Source of the DNA: an uncultured Bacilli bacterium
GTDB taxonomy: Bacteria > Bacillota_I > Bacilli_A > RF39 > UBA660
Length of the DNA: 15,964 bases
Direction of reading: 5' to 3'
Assembly: GCA_910583945.1 (NCBI GenBank)
Contig: CAJTYF010000036.1
Span: 1-15,964 of the forward strand
Made by a program: the position numbers and the translations under genes. The notes beneath the pieces were generated by a model. The model was not told the origin of the DNA, made no database searches, and worked only from the letters and a program-made list of their open reading frames with translations. Each line of letters starts with the position of its first letter. The first letter of the stretch is position 1. Of this stretch, positions 1-6,311 are shown piece by piece.

Positions 1-20
1 AATTTTAAATTTTTTTTCAT
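1..20 (-). CDS. 5' end of an unidentified gene leaving the window
   Basis: Reading leftward from position 20, an ATG is followed by codons for MKKNLK before the window ends. A strong ribosome binding site (GGAGGA, 27-32 on the minus strand) sits 6 nt upstream, which is why I call a real start here. The basic first residues would suit a signal peptide or lipoprotein, but six residues cannot show this. It lies about 250 bp beyond sufU and past a terminator, so it is probably a separate transcription unit from the suf operon. Product unknown. Confidence 0.6.
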
Positions 21-253
21 TCTAATTCCTCCAATATAAATCTAACTCTCTTAAAATTAATTGTACATTATTCTATATTCTAAAAAAATAACATAGATAT
101 AAAAATCATTTTTTTAAGTTCCTTTTGTCATTTTTAAAATTTCATTTATATTCATAAGCTTTTAAAGATTATTAATCATTAACTCGAAAGATTATTCCTA
201 TTTTTAAGTTAATCTATGATATAATTGAAAATGTTGGTTTTATGTTTTTACAT

Positions 254-287
254 AAAAAAAAGATAAAGATTTTATATCTCTTTATCT
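254..287 (-). terminator. Intrinsic terminator of the suf operon
   Basis: On the minus strand AGATAAAGA (279-287) pairs perfectly with TCTTTATCT (261-269) across a 9-nt loop and is followed by a T run (254-260). The sufU stop codon (272-274) lies within the loop, so the stem begins inside the last sufU codons. This ends the operon right after sufU. Confidence 0.8.
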
Positions 288-709
288 CTTTCATTTTCTA
301 ATAGTATTTTTTTTATTCCTATATAAGGAAGAAGAGCACAATGTTTTCGATTATTTTGTTTATAAATGGTATTGTAAGCATTTGCTTCTTTTAATATTTC
401 TTCCTCGTATTTTTGTTCATTTACCATTGCTTCAAAGTTTTTTATATATTCATTTGCTTCTTCTATCGTCTTACCTACTAAATTGCTAGTCATGATTGAG
501 GTTGATGAAGTTGAGATGGCACAAGCTTCTCCATCAAATTTTAGATCTTTAATTCTATTCTCTTCTATTAAAACATAAAGATTAATGTTATCAATACAGG
601 ACTCGTTATTTGAATTTACTTTTATATACTTATCGCTTTTTACTGTTTCTTTATTTTTAGGATTTTGATAGTGTTCTAAAATGATTTCTCTTTTTAATTC
701 TTCATCCAT
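272..709 (-). CDS. sufU: SufU zinc-dependent sulfur-transfer protein
   Basis: 145 residues, the usual length for SufU. SufU is an IscU-fold protein that in Gram-positive bacteria takes persulfide sulfur from SufS through a zinc site, rather than acting as a cluster scaffold. The ligands are all visible: Cys38 and Asp40 (ESCID), Cys63 (GEACAIS) and Cys124 (RKHCALLPY). These match the Cys/Asp/Cys/Cys pattern of Bacillus SufU. The GEACAISTSSTSIMT block and the C-terminal HCALLP block are family signatures. The ATG directly abuts the sufS stop codon (TAA then ATG, no gap), so translation is probably coupled. It is the last gene of the operon and the terminator overlaps its stop. Confidence 0.95.
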   Translation of the reverse strand: MDEELKREIILEHYQNPKNKETVKSDKYIKVNSNNESCIDNINLYVLIEENRIKDLKFDGEACAISTSSTSIMTSNLVGKTIEEANEYIKNFEAMVNEQKYEEEILKEANAYNTIYKQNNRKHCALLPYIGIKKILLENERDKEI

Positions 710-1906
710 TTAAATCATCTCTTTCAATATTTTGTCTTTATTACTTAATAATTCTACGAGCTCATCAATTTCTTCATAAGTATTGTAAAAATATAAGCTA
801 ATTCTTAAGGTATTGTTGACTCCAACCTCTTTTTTTAAAATTTTAGCACAATGGTTCCCAGCACGCACACAAATGTTGTATTTGTTTAAATAATACGCCA
901 CATCTTGACTAAATAAGTCGGCGACATTGAATGATACTATCCCACTATCGCTTTCTATATTAATGATATCAATATAAGGGATAGTTATCAACTTGTCTAC
1001 TAAGTATTTTCTTAGTCTTTTTTCGTAATCTGCAATGTTCTCTAAACCAATTTTTTCTAAGTACTTGATGGCTTCACCAAAAGCAATAACTCCAGCTATA
1101 TTTGGTGTTCCAGCTTCTAAACGAGTCGGAATGTTTTTATAAAACACTTCATGCTCGTTGTCAAACGATTCATTCATTCCTCCTCCTAAATTCACAGGTT
1201 CTAAATTTTCAAGAAGTTCTTTTTTACCATATAAAATTCCTACACCCGTTGGTCCACACATTTTATGAGCGGAAAAAGCCATAAAGTCAATATCTAAATC
1301 CTGAACGTCTGTTTTTAAGTGTCCAATAGATTGAGCGGCATCTAAAACAACAAAAATGTTATGATCATGGGCAAATTTCGTTATTTCTTTAATGGGTCTA
1401 ATGTCTCCAATTACGTTTGTAATGTAAGCTAAACTGATGACTTTGGTATTTGGTGTGATGGCTTTTTTTACATTTTCTAATGTTACATAATGATGATCAT
1501 CTAGTGGAATGTAGCCAATATGGATGTTGTTGGTGTTTGCTAAAGAAAACCATGGTAAAACATTTGAAGCATGTTCTGATTTAGTGATTAACACTTCATC
1601 GTTTTCTTCTAAGATGTTTTTAAAGAAACCTTTGGCAATCATATTTAACCCTTCTGTGGTTCCACTAGTAAATACAATTTCTTCTAAGGATTCCGCGTTA
1701 ATAAAATTTTTGACTAATTCTCTTGTGTTTTCATATTCTAAATCTACTTTGTAAGAAATGTCATAGTCCCCGCGGTGAGCATTGGCACCATATTGTTCAT
1801 AGTATTCAACGGTTTTATCAATCACAGATTGAGGCTTTAAAGTCGTGGCCCCATTATCAAAATAAGTGATGTCTTGTTTAAGCATTGGAAAGTCTTCACG
1901 ATTCAT
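710..1906 (-). CDS. sufS: SufS cysteine desulfurase
   Basis: 398 residues, full length. A PLP enzyme that removes sulfur from L-cysteine, leaving a persulfide on its active-site cysteine, and hands it to SufU for Fe-S cluster assembly. Visible residues: the PLP-binding Lys215 in FSAHKMCGPTGVG, Asp189 in VVLDAAQS, His112 in SEHASN, and the catalytic Cys353 in VRAGNHCAK, where the family usually has RTGHHC. The start is taken at the ATG at 1906, not the in-frame GTG at 1915. AGGGGGTGA lies at the right distance before the ATG, and the GTG falls inside that ribosome binding site. It overlaps the end of sufD by 11 bp. Confidence 0.96.
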   Translation of the reverse strand: MNREDFPMLKQDITYFDNGATTLKPQSVIDKTVEYYEQYGANAHRGDYDISYKVDLEYENTRELVKNFINAESLEEIVFTSGTTEGLNMIAKGFFKNILEENDEVLITKSEHASNVLPWFSLANTNNIHIGYIPLDDHHYVTLENVKKAITPNTKVISLAYITNVIGDIRPIKEITKFAHDHNIFVVLDAAQSIGHLKTDVQDLDIDFMAFSAHKMCGPTGVGILYGKKELLENLEPVNLGGGMNESFDNEHEVFYKNIPTRLEAGTPNIAGVIAFGEAIKYLEKIGLENIADYEKRLRKYLVDKLITIPYIDIINIESDSGIVSFNVADLFSQDVAYYLNKYNICVRAGNHCAKILKKEVGVNNTLRISLYFYNTYEEIDELVELLSNKDKILKEMI

Positions 1907-2561
1907 TCTCTTCACCCCCTAACTCTTTATTTTTTAGTATTCCTCTTAAGAATCCTTTTTTAATCATTTCTATTGCTTTTTTCTCGCTTAAACCTTTGTT
2001 TTCTAAATAAAATAATTCTTTTTTAGAAATGTTACTAATGGTTGTATTATGATTGGCAATAACCTCTTTGGATTTTACTAATAAATCTGGCATGATTTTT
2101 ACTTGATTATTATGTGAGGTGAGTGCTTTGATGTCTTCTAAATAATCAATTTCTTTTGTCTTTTCTTTTATGTCTCCTATTGCCAAGAGTTCAATTTTTC
2201 CAGCTTTTTCAACTAAACGAATTTTTAAATCATTCTGAATATTGGAATATTTTAATTCACTTTTAATTTCTAAATGATTCTCTCCTGAAAAAGTGGCACA
2301 AAAATTCATTTTTAATTTTGAATATTCTTCATTATAAAAGAAGATTTTATTTTGATTGTTCTCTAATTCCAAAAAGAATTCTATTAAGGAATCACTTTCT
2401 TTTTCTAAATAAATGTTTATCGTACAATTCTTCTTTATTTTTTTAATTCCACAGCTTACTTTTCCTTTTAGATGTAAATTTATATCTTTTGTTATTTCTT
2501 TTATTAAAATCTCTTCATTGTCTAGTGTTAGGTTCTCTGATGCTATTATTAGTTTATTCAT
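1896..2561 (-). CDS. sufD: Short SufD-like Fe-S scaffold subunit
   Basis: SufD pairs with SufB and SufC in the SufBCD complex on which Fe-S clusters are built. The C-terminal part carries the SufB/SufD signature: MPDLLVKSKEV, then ANHNTTISNISKKELFYLENKGLSEKKA split over roughly residues 175-205, and a final IKKGFL segment. The spacing and the His in the ANHNTT motif fit SufD better than SufB. At 221 residues it is about half the usual ~430, so much of the N-terminal and beta-helix portion is missing or diverged. The start is the ATG at 2561, with GGTGA just upstream and an 8-bp overlap with the sufC end. Frame-open sequence further upstream lies inside sufC and is unlikely to be translated. 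No sufB lies beside it. Confidence 0.82.
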   Translation of the reverse strand: MNKLIIASENLTLDNEEILIKEITKDINLHLKGKVSCGIKKIKKNCTINIYLEKESDSLIEFFLELENNQNKIFFYNEEYSKLKMNFCATFSGENHLEIKSELKYSNIQNDLKIRLVEKAGKIELLAIGDIKEKTKEIDYLEDIKALTSHNNQVKIMPDLLVKSKEVIANHNTTISNISKKELFYLENKGLSEKKAIEMIKKGFLRGILKNKELGGEENES

Positions 2562-3306
2562 TTTTTTCACCATTAGCCATAAGACTTGCCCCATTAAAAC
2601 CGTTTTCAAAGATTTTTTTGGCTAAAGAAACGTCTCCCGTTTGAGCAATTTTTTTATTTTCTAAAATGTGCACTTTATCTGGTTTTAATATGTCTAATAA
2701 ATTCTGTTGATGCGTAATGATTAAAAGGCTTGGTTTAAACTTTTTATGGTATTCTAATAATGAATTGGCTACGATTTTTAAAGCATCCACATCTAAACCT
2801 GAATCAATTTCATCTAAAATGATAAATTTCGGCTCGAGCATCCAGATGTGTAAAAGTTCCATTTTTTTCTTTTCTCCTCCACTCATGTTGTAATTGATGT
2901 TTCGATGAATAAAGGAAGTGGGAATGTCTAATTTTTCACAGCATTCTTTTAGTTTATTGTTTAATTCTAAAATGTTTAACTCTTTCTTTCCTTGTTCATT
3001 TAAGGCACAACGTATAAGTTCAGCGTTTGTAATGCCATCAATTTCGATGGGATTTTGACTCACTAAATAAAAACCCATTTGGGCTACTTCGGTAGTATTC
3101 ATTTTTAATAAGTCTTGATTTTTATAGGTAATGCTTCCTTCGGCTGTGTAATCTAAATCTCTTAGCAAAACTTTAGAAATGGTCGATTTACCAGCCCCAT
3201 TTTTTCCCATTAAGGCATGAATTTCTCCTTCTTTTATTTCTAAGTTAAAGTCTTCTAAAATGGTTTTATTTGAAACTTTTACGGTTAAATCTTTTATTGT
3301 TAACAT
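2554..3306 (-). CDS. sufC: SufC ATPase of the SufBCD complex
   Basis: 250 residues, normal for SufC, a cytoplasmic ABC-type ATPase that powers cluster assembly on SufB/SufD and carries no membrane domain. Walker A is GKNGAGKST (34-42), the ABC signature is MSGGEKKKME (141-150), and Walker B is IILDEIDSGLD (162-172). The H-loop is His199 in IITHQ. The SGGEKKK and DEIDSGLD wording is characteristic of SufC rather than transporter ATPases. It is the first gene of the operon, with a candidate promoter just upstream and GGTGATG before the ATG. Its 3' end overlaps the sufD start. Confidence 0.96.
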   Translation of the reverse strand: MLTIKDLTVKVSNKTILEDFNLEIKEGEIHALMGKNGAGKSTISKVLLRDLDYTAEGSITYKNQDLLKMNTTEVAQMGFYLVSQNPIEIDGITNAELIRCALNEQGKKELNILELNNKLKECCEKLDIPTSFIHRNINYNMSGGEKKKMELLHIWMLEPKFIILDEIDSGLDVDALKIVANSLLEYHKKFKPSLLIITHQQNLLDILKPDKVHILENKKIAQTGDVSLAKKIFENGFNGASLMANGEKNE

Positions 3307-3323
3307 CCGTCATCACCAACGTT

Positions 3324-3352
3324 ATTTTATCAAATGAAGGATATAAAGTCTA
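3324..3352 (-). promoter_or_regulatory. Candidate suf operon promoter
   Basis: On the minus strand TAGACT (-35, 3347-3352) is separated by 17 bp from TAAAAT (-10, 3324-3329). A TG one base upstream of the -10 makes it an extended -10. The predicted start is near 3317, leaving only about ten bases before the sufC ATG. Confidence 0.55.
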
Positions 3353-3377
3353 TTTAATTATTAAAAGTTCTATGTGG

Positions 3378-4037
3378 TTAATACTCTAATTTTTCTCTAG
3401 TTCGATTTAAATTATTATTTAAATTGTTTATTAATTCTTCAGCTTCCTCTCGAGTGATTGTTGGAGAATCAAAATAATCTTCTAAGTTATAATGAAAAAT
3501 AATTTTTTCTTCTGGGATTGGGTGATAAAGACAGCTCTCCGTTTGAGTTTCTGGAGTAAAGGTAAAATAATAACGATAAAAATTACCTGTTGATGAACAA
3601 TAATACTTGCTATCTCCCCAAAAAACTAATTTTTCTTCAAATTTATCATCATGATTATTAAATACATTTTCATAAATATTAAATCCTCTTGTTGTTTCGC
3701 TTAAACGATATTCCTCATCTAAAATATCATGATAGTACTCTATATCTGAGGTATAAGATATTCTTTTTGTTTCTAAATCTTCTTTTGAGATATTTGATAA
3801 TTTACTTATCACTTCTAAAGGCAAGTCATCAGGATGACTATGCCCCCAAGTCCTAGTACATAAGCGAAAATTCTCACCCTCTTGAACTAAAATTAAAGAA
3901 TTTAGCAAATATTCTTCTTGTTCAGTATTTTCTTCTTGAATTTCATATTTTTTTTCTATTGCTTGCACCTTTTGACTACTTAATAAAATAGAGAAAGCCA
4001 AAATATAACTCATTTTTTTTAATTGATTTTTTTTCAT
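3378..4037 (-). CDS. Putative secreted protein of unknown function
   Basis: 219 residues. The N-terminus is a clear Sec signal peptide: a basic MKKNQLKK, a hydrophobic stretch (about 10-21), and a likely cleavage after VQA (residue 26). The mature part is acidic and polar, with three cysteines (60, 147, 169) that could form a disulfide outside the cell, an aromatic-rich segment (about 145-160), and an Asn/Glu-rich C-terminal helix. I recognise no family or catalytic motif. The ribosome binding site TAGGTGA precedes the ATG. Before the insertion sequence arrived, its ATG lay about 45 nt after the native nth stop, so it was probably the last gene of the cca-dnaD-nth operon. It is now cut off from it. 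Confidence 0.75.
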   Translation of the reverse strand: MKKNQLKKMSYILAFSILLSSQKVQAIEKKYEIQEENTEQEEYLLNSLILVQEGENFRLCTRTWGHSHPDDLPLEVISKLSNISKEDLETKRISYTSDIEYYHDILDEEYRLSETTRGFNIYENVFNNHDDKFEEKLVFWGDSKYYCSSTGNFYRYYFTFTPETQTESCLYHPIPEEKIIFHYNLEDYFDSPTITREEAEELINNLNNNLNRTREKLEY

Positions 4038-4081
4038 AATTCACCTACTTGCCGTTTATTTTAGCATTAAACAAAGAGAAG

Positions 4082-4114
4082 TCAATGTTTTTCATTATAG
4101 TATTTGCATAAACT
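4082..4114 (-). pseudogene. Stranded duplicate of the nth 3' end with the native stop
   Basis: Read on the minus strand, 4085-4114 is ten codons for SLCKYYNEKH, identical in sequence to nth codons 197-206, and 4082-4084 is TGA. This is where nth ended before the insertion sequence entered. The fragment has no start and is not expressed as a protein. Confidence 0.85.
4085..4114. repeat. Left copy of the 30-bp direct repeat (target duplication)
   Basis: Thirty bases beginning ATGTTTTTC and ending GCATAAACT, identical to 5694-5723. The bases on both sides differ between the two copies, so the repeat is exactly 30 bp. It flanks the insertion sequence and is best read as its target-site duplication. 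Confidence 0.92.
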
Positions 4115-4122
4115 ATGATTAA
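4094..4122 (-). promoter_or_regulatory. Possible hybrid promoter across the left insertion-sequence junction
   Basis: The target duplication holds a perfect TATAAT on the minus strand (4094-4099). Seventeen bases upstream, inside the insertion-sequence end, is TTAATC (4117-4122), a weak -35 matching 3 of 6. It points at the secreted-protein gene, about 50 nt from its ATG. The -10 is solid as a sequence match, but the promoter function is speculative. Confidence 0.3.
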
Positions 4123-4140
4123 TTTATGATAATGTCTTAA
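4115..4140 (+). repeat. Left inverted end of the insertion sequence
   Basis: The core TAATTTATGA then AATGTCT matches the right end, with mismatches at aligned positions 1, 3, 5, 16 and 24. A second related motif, TGAAAATGTCTCAAA (4152-4166), follows 25 bp further in and matches the right end more closely than the outer copy does. Confidence 0.8.
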
Positions 4141-4177
4141 TAGTTAACTTTTGAAAATGTCTCAAATGGAAATACTA

Positions 4178-4192
4178 GTCACTAGAGGTGAC
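4178..4192 (+). promoter_or_regulatory. Hairpin masking the transposase ribosome binding site
   Basis: GTCAC (4178-4182) can pair perfectly with GTGAC (4188-4192) around the loop TAGAG. The ribosome binding site AGAGGTGA (4184-4191) is split between loop and stem. An overlapping palindrome, CTAGT C ACTAG (4175-4185), is an alternative fold. Such masking would lower transposase translation from readthrough transcripts, as is known for other insertion sequences. This is inference here. Confidence 0.4.
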
Positions 4193-4197
4193 AAAAC

Positions 4198-5580
4198 ATG
4201 AGAAAGGTAGAATTAAGAATGAATGAACAAGAAAAATATAATGTAATTAAGGAATTAGTGGATCATAACGGAAATAAAAACAGAGCTAGTAAAAAGCTCG
4301 GTTTATCTATAAGACAAATTGATCGTCTTATTATCCTTTATAAGGAGAAAGGTAAATCTGGATTTATCCACGGGAATCGTGGAAAATGTCCAACCAAGAC
4401 ATTAGATAAATCTATCTCCAATGATATTGGACTACTTTATAAAATGAAATATCAAGGCTTTAATTTCAGACATTTTGTTGAATATTTAGAGGAAATAGAA
4501 AATATTAAGGTCTCTTACGATTTTGTTTATAAACATTTAACATACTCAGGTATTCTCTCTCCTAAAGCTAGAATGAAAACAAAAAAAGAATTTAAAAAAC
4601 AACAATTATTAAAAGAGAAAAAAATAGAGAATAAAACAGAAGAAGAAATAGAAATTTTGATTAATCACGAAATTGCTTTAGAAGATGCTCATCCTCGAGG
4701 TGAAAAACCTAAATTCTTTGGTGAAGTAATCGAACAAGATGGCTCCATTCATGTATGGTTTGGGGGAATAAAAACTTGTTTGCATTTAGCAATTGATAAG
4801 GCTACTTCTACTATTGTTGGGGCTTGGTTTGACTATCAAGAAACTCTAAATGGTTATTATCATGTCTTTTATCAAATTCTTACAAATTATGGTATTCCCT
4901 ATAAGTTTCTTACAGATAACAGAACAGTTTTTAATTATATGTCTTTAAACCCTGATAAAAGAACCAGTGATAAAGATGTTCTTACTCAATATGGTTATGC
5001 TTGCAAACAATTAGGCATTGAACTTGAAACCACTTCTGTTTCTCAAGCCAAAGGACTGATTGAAAGAACCAATGGTACTTTTCAATGGAGATTAGTGAAC
5101 AAACTTAAATTTAATGGCATTACTACCATTGAAGAAGCAAATAAATACTTAACAGAAGTTTTTGTTCCCAAATTTAATAGTAAATTTGCTATGGATTATA
5201 AAAAATTTTCTTCTGTTTTTGAAAATCCCCCTTCTACAGAAAAAATAAACTATACTCTGGCTGTTCTCACTCTTAGAAAAATTGATAATGGAAATGCTAT
5301 TAAATTTAAAAATAAGTACTATCAGCCCTATCTTAATAATGAATTAAAATGTTTTCTTCCTAAAACGGAATGCTTAGTCATCAATGCTTTTAATGGGGAT
5401 TTACTCGTTTCTATTGATGAGGAAATCTATGAACTAAGAGAACTTTTTTCAGAAGAATTTGAAGCTATTCCTATTACAAAAGGAAAGCAAAAATATATTC
5501 CTCCCATGTCTCATCCTTGGAGAACCACTACTTTCAAAAAGCAATTACAGAAAAGTCATTACAAACATCAATATGCTTAA
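4198..5580 (+). CDS. IS1202/ISNCY-type DDE transposase
   Basis: 460 residues, apparently intact. The N-terminus is a helix-turn-helix DNA-binding region (about 12-60, NGNKNRASKKLGLSIRQIDR) ending in the typical FIHGNRGK. A basic, Lys-rich linker follows (about 125-150), then the AHPRGEKPKFFGE lead-in to an RNase H-like catalytic core. The probable catalytic triad is Asp181 (EQDGSIHVWFG), Asp240 (FLTDNRTVF) and Glu289 (KGLIERTNG). The blocks LHLAIDKAT, ETLNGYYHVFYQILTNYGIPY and QYGYACKQLGIE match what I know of this family in Firmicutes. The ATG at 4198 is preferred to Met8 because AGAGGTGA precedes it at good spacing. Transcription opposes the flanking genes. Confidence 0.93.
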   Translation: MRKVELRMNEQEKYNVIKELVDHNGNKNRASKKLGLSIRQIDRLIILYKEKGKSGFIHGNRGKCPTKTLDKSISNDIGLLYKMKYQGFNFRHFVEYLEEIENIKVSYDFVYKHLTYSGILSPKARMKTKKEFKKQQLLKEKKIENKTEEEIEILINHEIALEDAHPRGEKPKFFGEVIEQDGSIHVWFGGIKTCLHLAIDKATSTIVGAWFDYQETLNGYYHVFYQILTNYGIPYKFLTDNRTVFNYMSLNPDKRTSDKDVLTQYGYACKQLGIELETTSVSQAKGLIERTNGTFQWRLVNKLKFNGITTIEEANKYLTEVFVPKFNSKFAMDYKKFSSVFENPPSTEKINYTLAVLTLRKIDNGNAIKFKNKYYQPYLNNELKCFLPKTECLVINAFNGDLLVSIDEEIYELRELFSEEFEAIPITKGKQKYIPPMSHPWRTTTFKKQLQKSHYKHQYA

Positions 5581-5630
5581 GTTTCCTATTCTTGTTTGTT
5601 AATGACATTAGTTGTAACATTGCAAACAAA

Positions 5631-5660
5631 AAACGAGAATATTTTCCCGTTTATGTTTTT
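5631..5660 (+). terminator. Terminator of the transposase gene
   Basis: AAACGAGAA (5631-5639) pairs with TTCCCGTTT (5644-5652) with one A-C mismatch and a 4-nt loop, followed by a T-rich tract. Just upstream, TTGTTTG (5592-5598) and CAAACAA (5623-5629) form another potential stem, so the element's 3' untranslated part is highly structured. Confidence 0.55.
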
Positions 5661-5667
5661 CTTCTTT

Positions 5668-5693
5668 TTGAGACATTTTCATAAATTATTGAC
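5668..5693 (-). repeat. Right inverted end of the insertion sequence
   Basis: The reverse complement of this stretch aligns with the left end at 21 of 26 positions. The outermost bases also encode the last residues (VNNL) and the stop codon of the present nth gene. Confidence 0.8.
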
Positions 5694-6311
5694 ATGTTTT
5701 TCATTATAGTATTTGCATAAACTTTTTAAGCCACAATTTTCACACTCGGGATTTCTACTTTTACAATGATACCTTCCAAACAATACCATTTGATGATGAA
5801 GGCGACTCCATTTTTCAATAGGAAAAGTTTTCATTAACTTTTTTTCAGTTTTTTCAACTGAGTCACTTTCTTTTGAAAGTTTTAAACGGTCTGAAACTCT
5901 TTTTACATGCGTATCGACAGCAATGGCTGGTACGTCATAAATATTAGATAACACGACATTGCATGTTTTTCTTCCTACCCCTGGTAAACTTTCTAAATAT
6001 TCTCGATTATTTGGTACTTTCCCTTTATAATTTTCTACTAAACTTTTAGCAATTTCTTTAATATATAAGGCTTTTCTTGTATAAGTTCCACAAGGTTTAA
6101 TAATTTTTTCGATTTCTTTTATTGAAACACTTTCTAAATCAAAGATATTGTATTTGGAAAAAAGCACTTTGGTTACCATGTTTACACGCTTATCGGTACA
6201 TTGGGCACTTAATACTGTGGCTATTAAAAGTTCATAGTCTTTATGGTATTCTAGCTCACATTTTGGATTCGGATAAAGTTCATCTAAATAGTCTATAATT
6301 TTATTCTTCAT
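5679..6311 (-). CDS. nth: Endonuclease III (DNA glycosylase/AP lyase)
   Basis: 210 residues. A base-excision repair enzyme that removes oxidised pyrimidines and nicks the abasic site. The helix-hairpin-helix is LPGVGRKTCNVV with catalytic Lys115, followed by the GPD-type Asp133 in AVDTHVKRVSDRL. The [4Fe-4S] loop is Cys183-X6-Cys190-X2-Cys193-X5-Cys199, complete. The gene overlaps the dnaD end by 11 bp, matching the dnaD-nth order of Bacillus. Oddity: an insertion sequence entered just after codon 206. The current protein gains VNNL from the insertion-sequence end and stops at a TGA inside it; the original ended ...NEKH. All catalytic and cluster residues precede the junction, so activity is probably kept. 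Confidence 0.95.
   Translation of the reverse strand: MKNKIIDYLDELYPNPKCELEYHKDYELLIATVLSAQCTDKRVNMVTKVLFSKYNIFDLESVSIKEIEKIIKPCGTYTRKALYIKEIAKSLVENYKGKVPNNREYLESLPGVGRKTCNVVLSNIYDVPAIAVDTHVKRVSDRLKLSKESDSVEKTEKKLMKTFPIEKWSRLHHQMVLFGRYHCKSRNPECENCGLKSLCKYYNEKHVNNL
5694..5723. repeat. Right copy of the 30-bp direct repeat (target duplication)
   Basis: Identical to 4085-4114. On the minus strand it is nth codons 197-206, including the last cluster cysteine (Cys199). Because 30 is a multiple of three and the junction falls between codons, the boundary is exactly in frame. Confidence 0.92.

Larger units (their letters stand above)
4115..5693 (+). mobile_element. IS1202-like (ISNCY group) insertion sequence, 1579 bp
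   Basis: One DDE transposase gene is bounded by imperfect inverted ends and a 30-bp flanking direct repeat. The two ends align over 26 bp with 21 identities (4115-4140 against the reverse complement of 5668-5693). As I recall, IS1202 of Streptococcus pneumoniae has one large transposase gene, ~23-bp imperfect inverted ends and a duplication near 27 bp, which fits well. The element looks complete: open transposase frame, own terminator, both ends present. It sits opposite in direction to the operon it interrupts. Confidence 0.88.

Noticed and set aside
220..225. Perfect TATAAT on the plus strand in the left intergenic region
   Set aside because: No matching -35 (TTCCTA-like at best), and it would transcribe only into sufU antisense and through its terminator.
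1102..1284. Open frame on the plus strand opposite sufS
   Set aside because: It is antisense to a well-conserved gene, has no ribosome binding site, and its protein is not family-like. Similar plus-strand frames at 1524-1754, 2413-2625, 6468-6653, 9303-9569, 9915-10115 and 11357-11560 were dropped for the same reason.
2562..2609. Longer sufD start inside sufC
   Set aside because: The extra 16 residues are the out-of-frame reading of the sufC end; the ATG at 2561 has GGTGA and a normal 8-bp overlap.
4085..4114. A functional chromosomal dif site
   Set aside because: Only one arm resembles dif, the other matches poorly, and the sequence is coding DNA of nth.
4085..5723. CRISPR or phage-type attachment repeats
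   Set aside because: There are only two copies, 1.6 kb apart, flanking a transposase with inverted ends; there is no integrase or spacer pattern.
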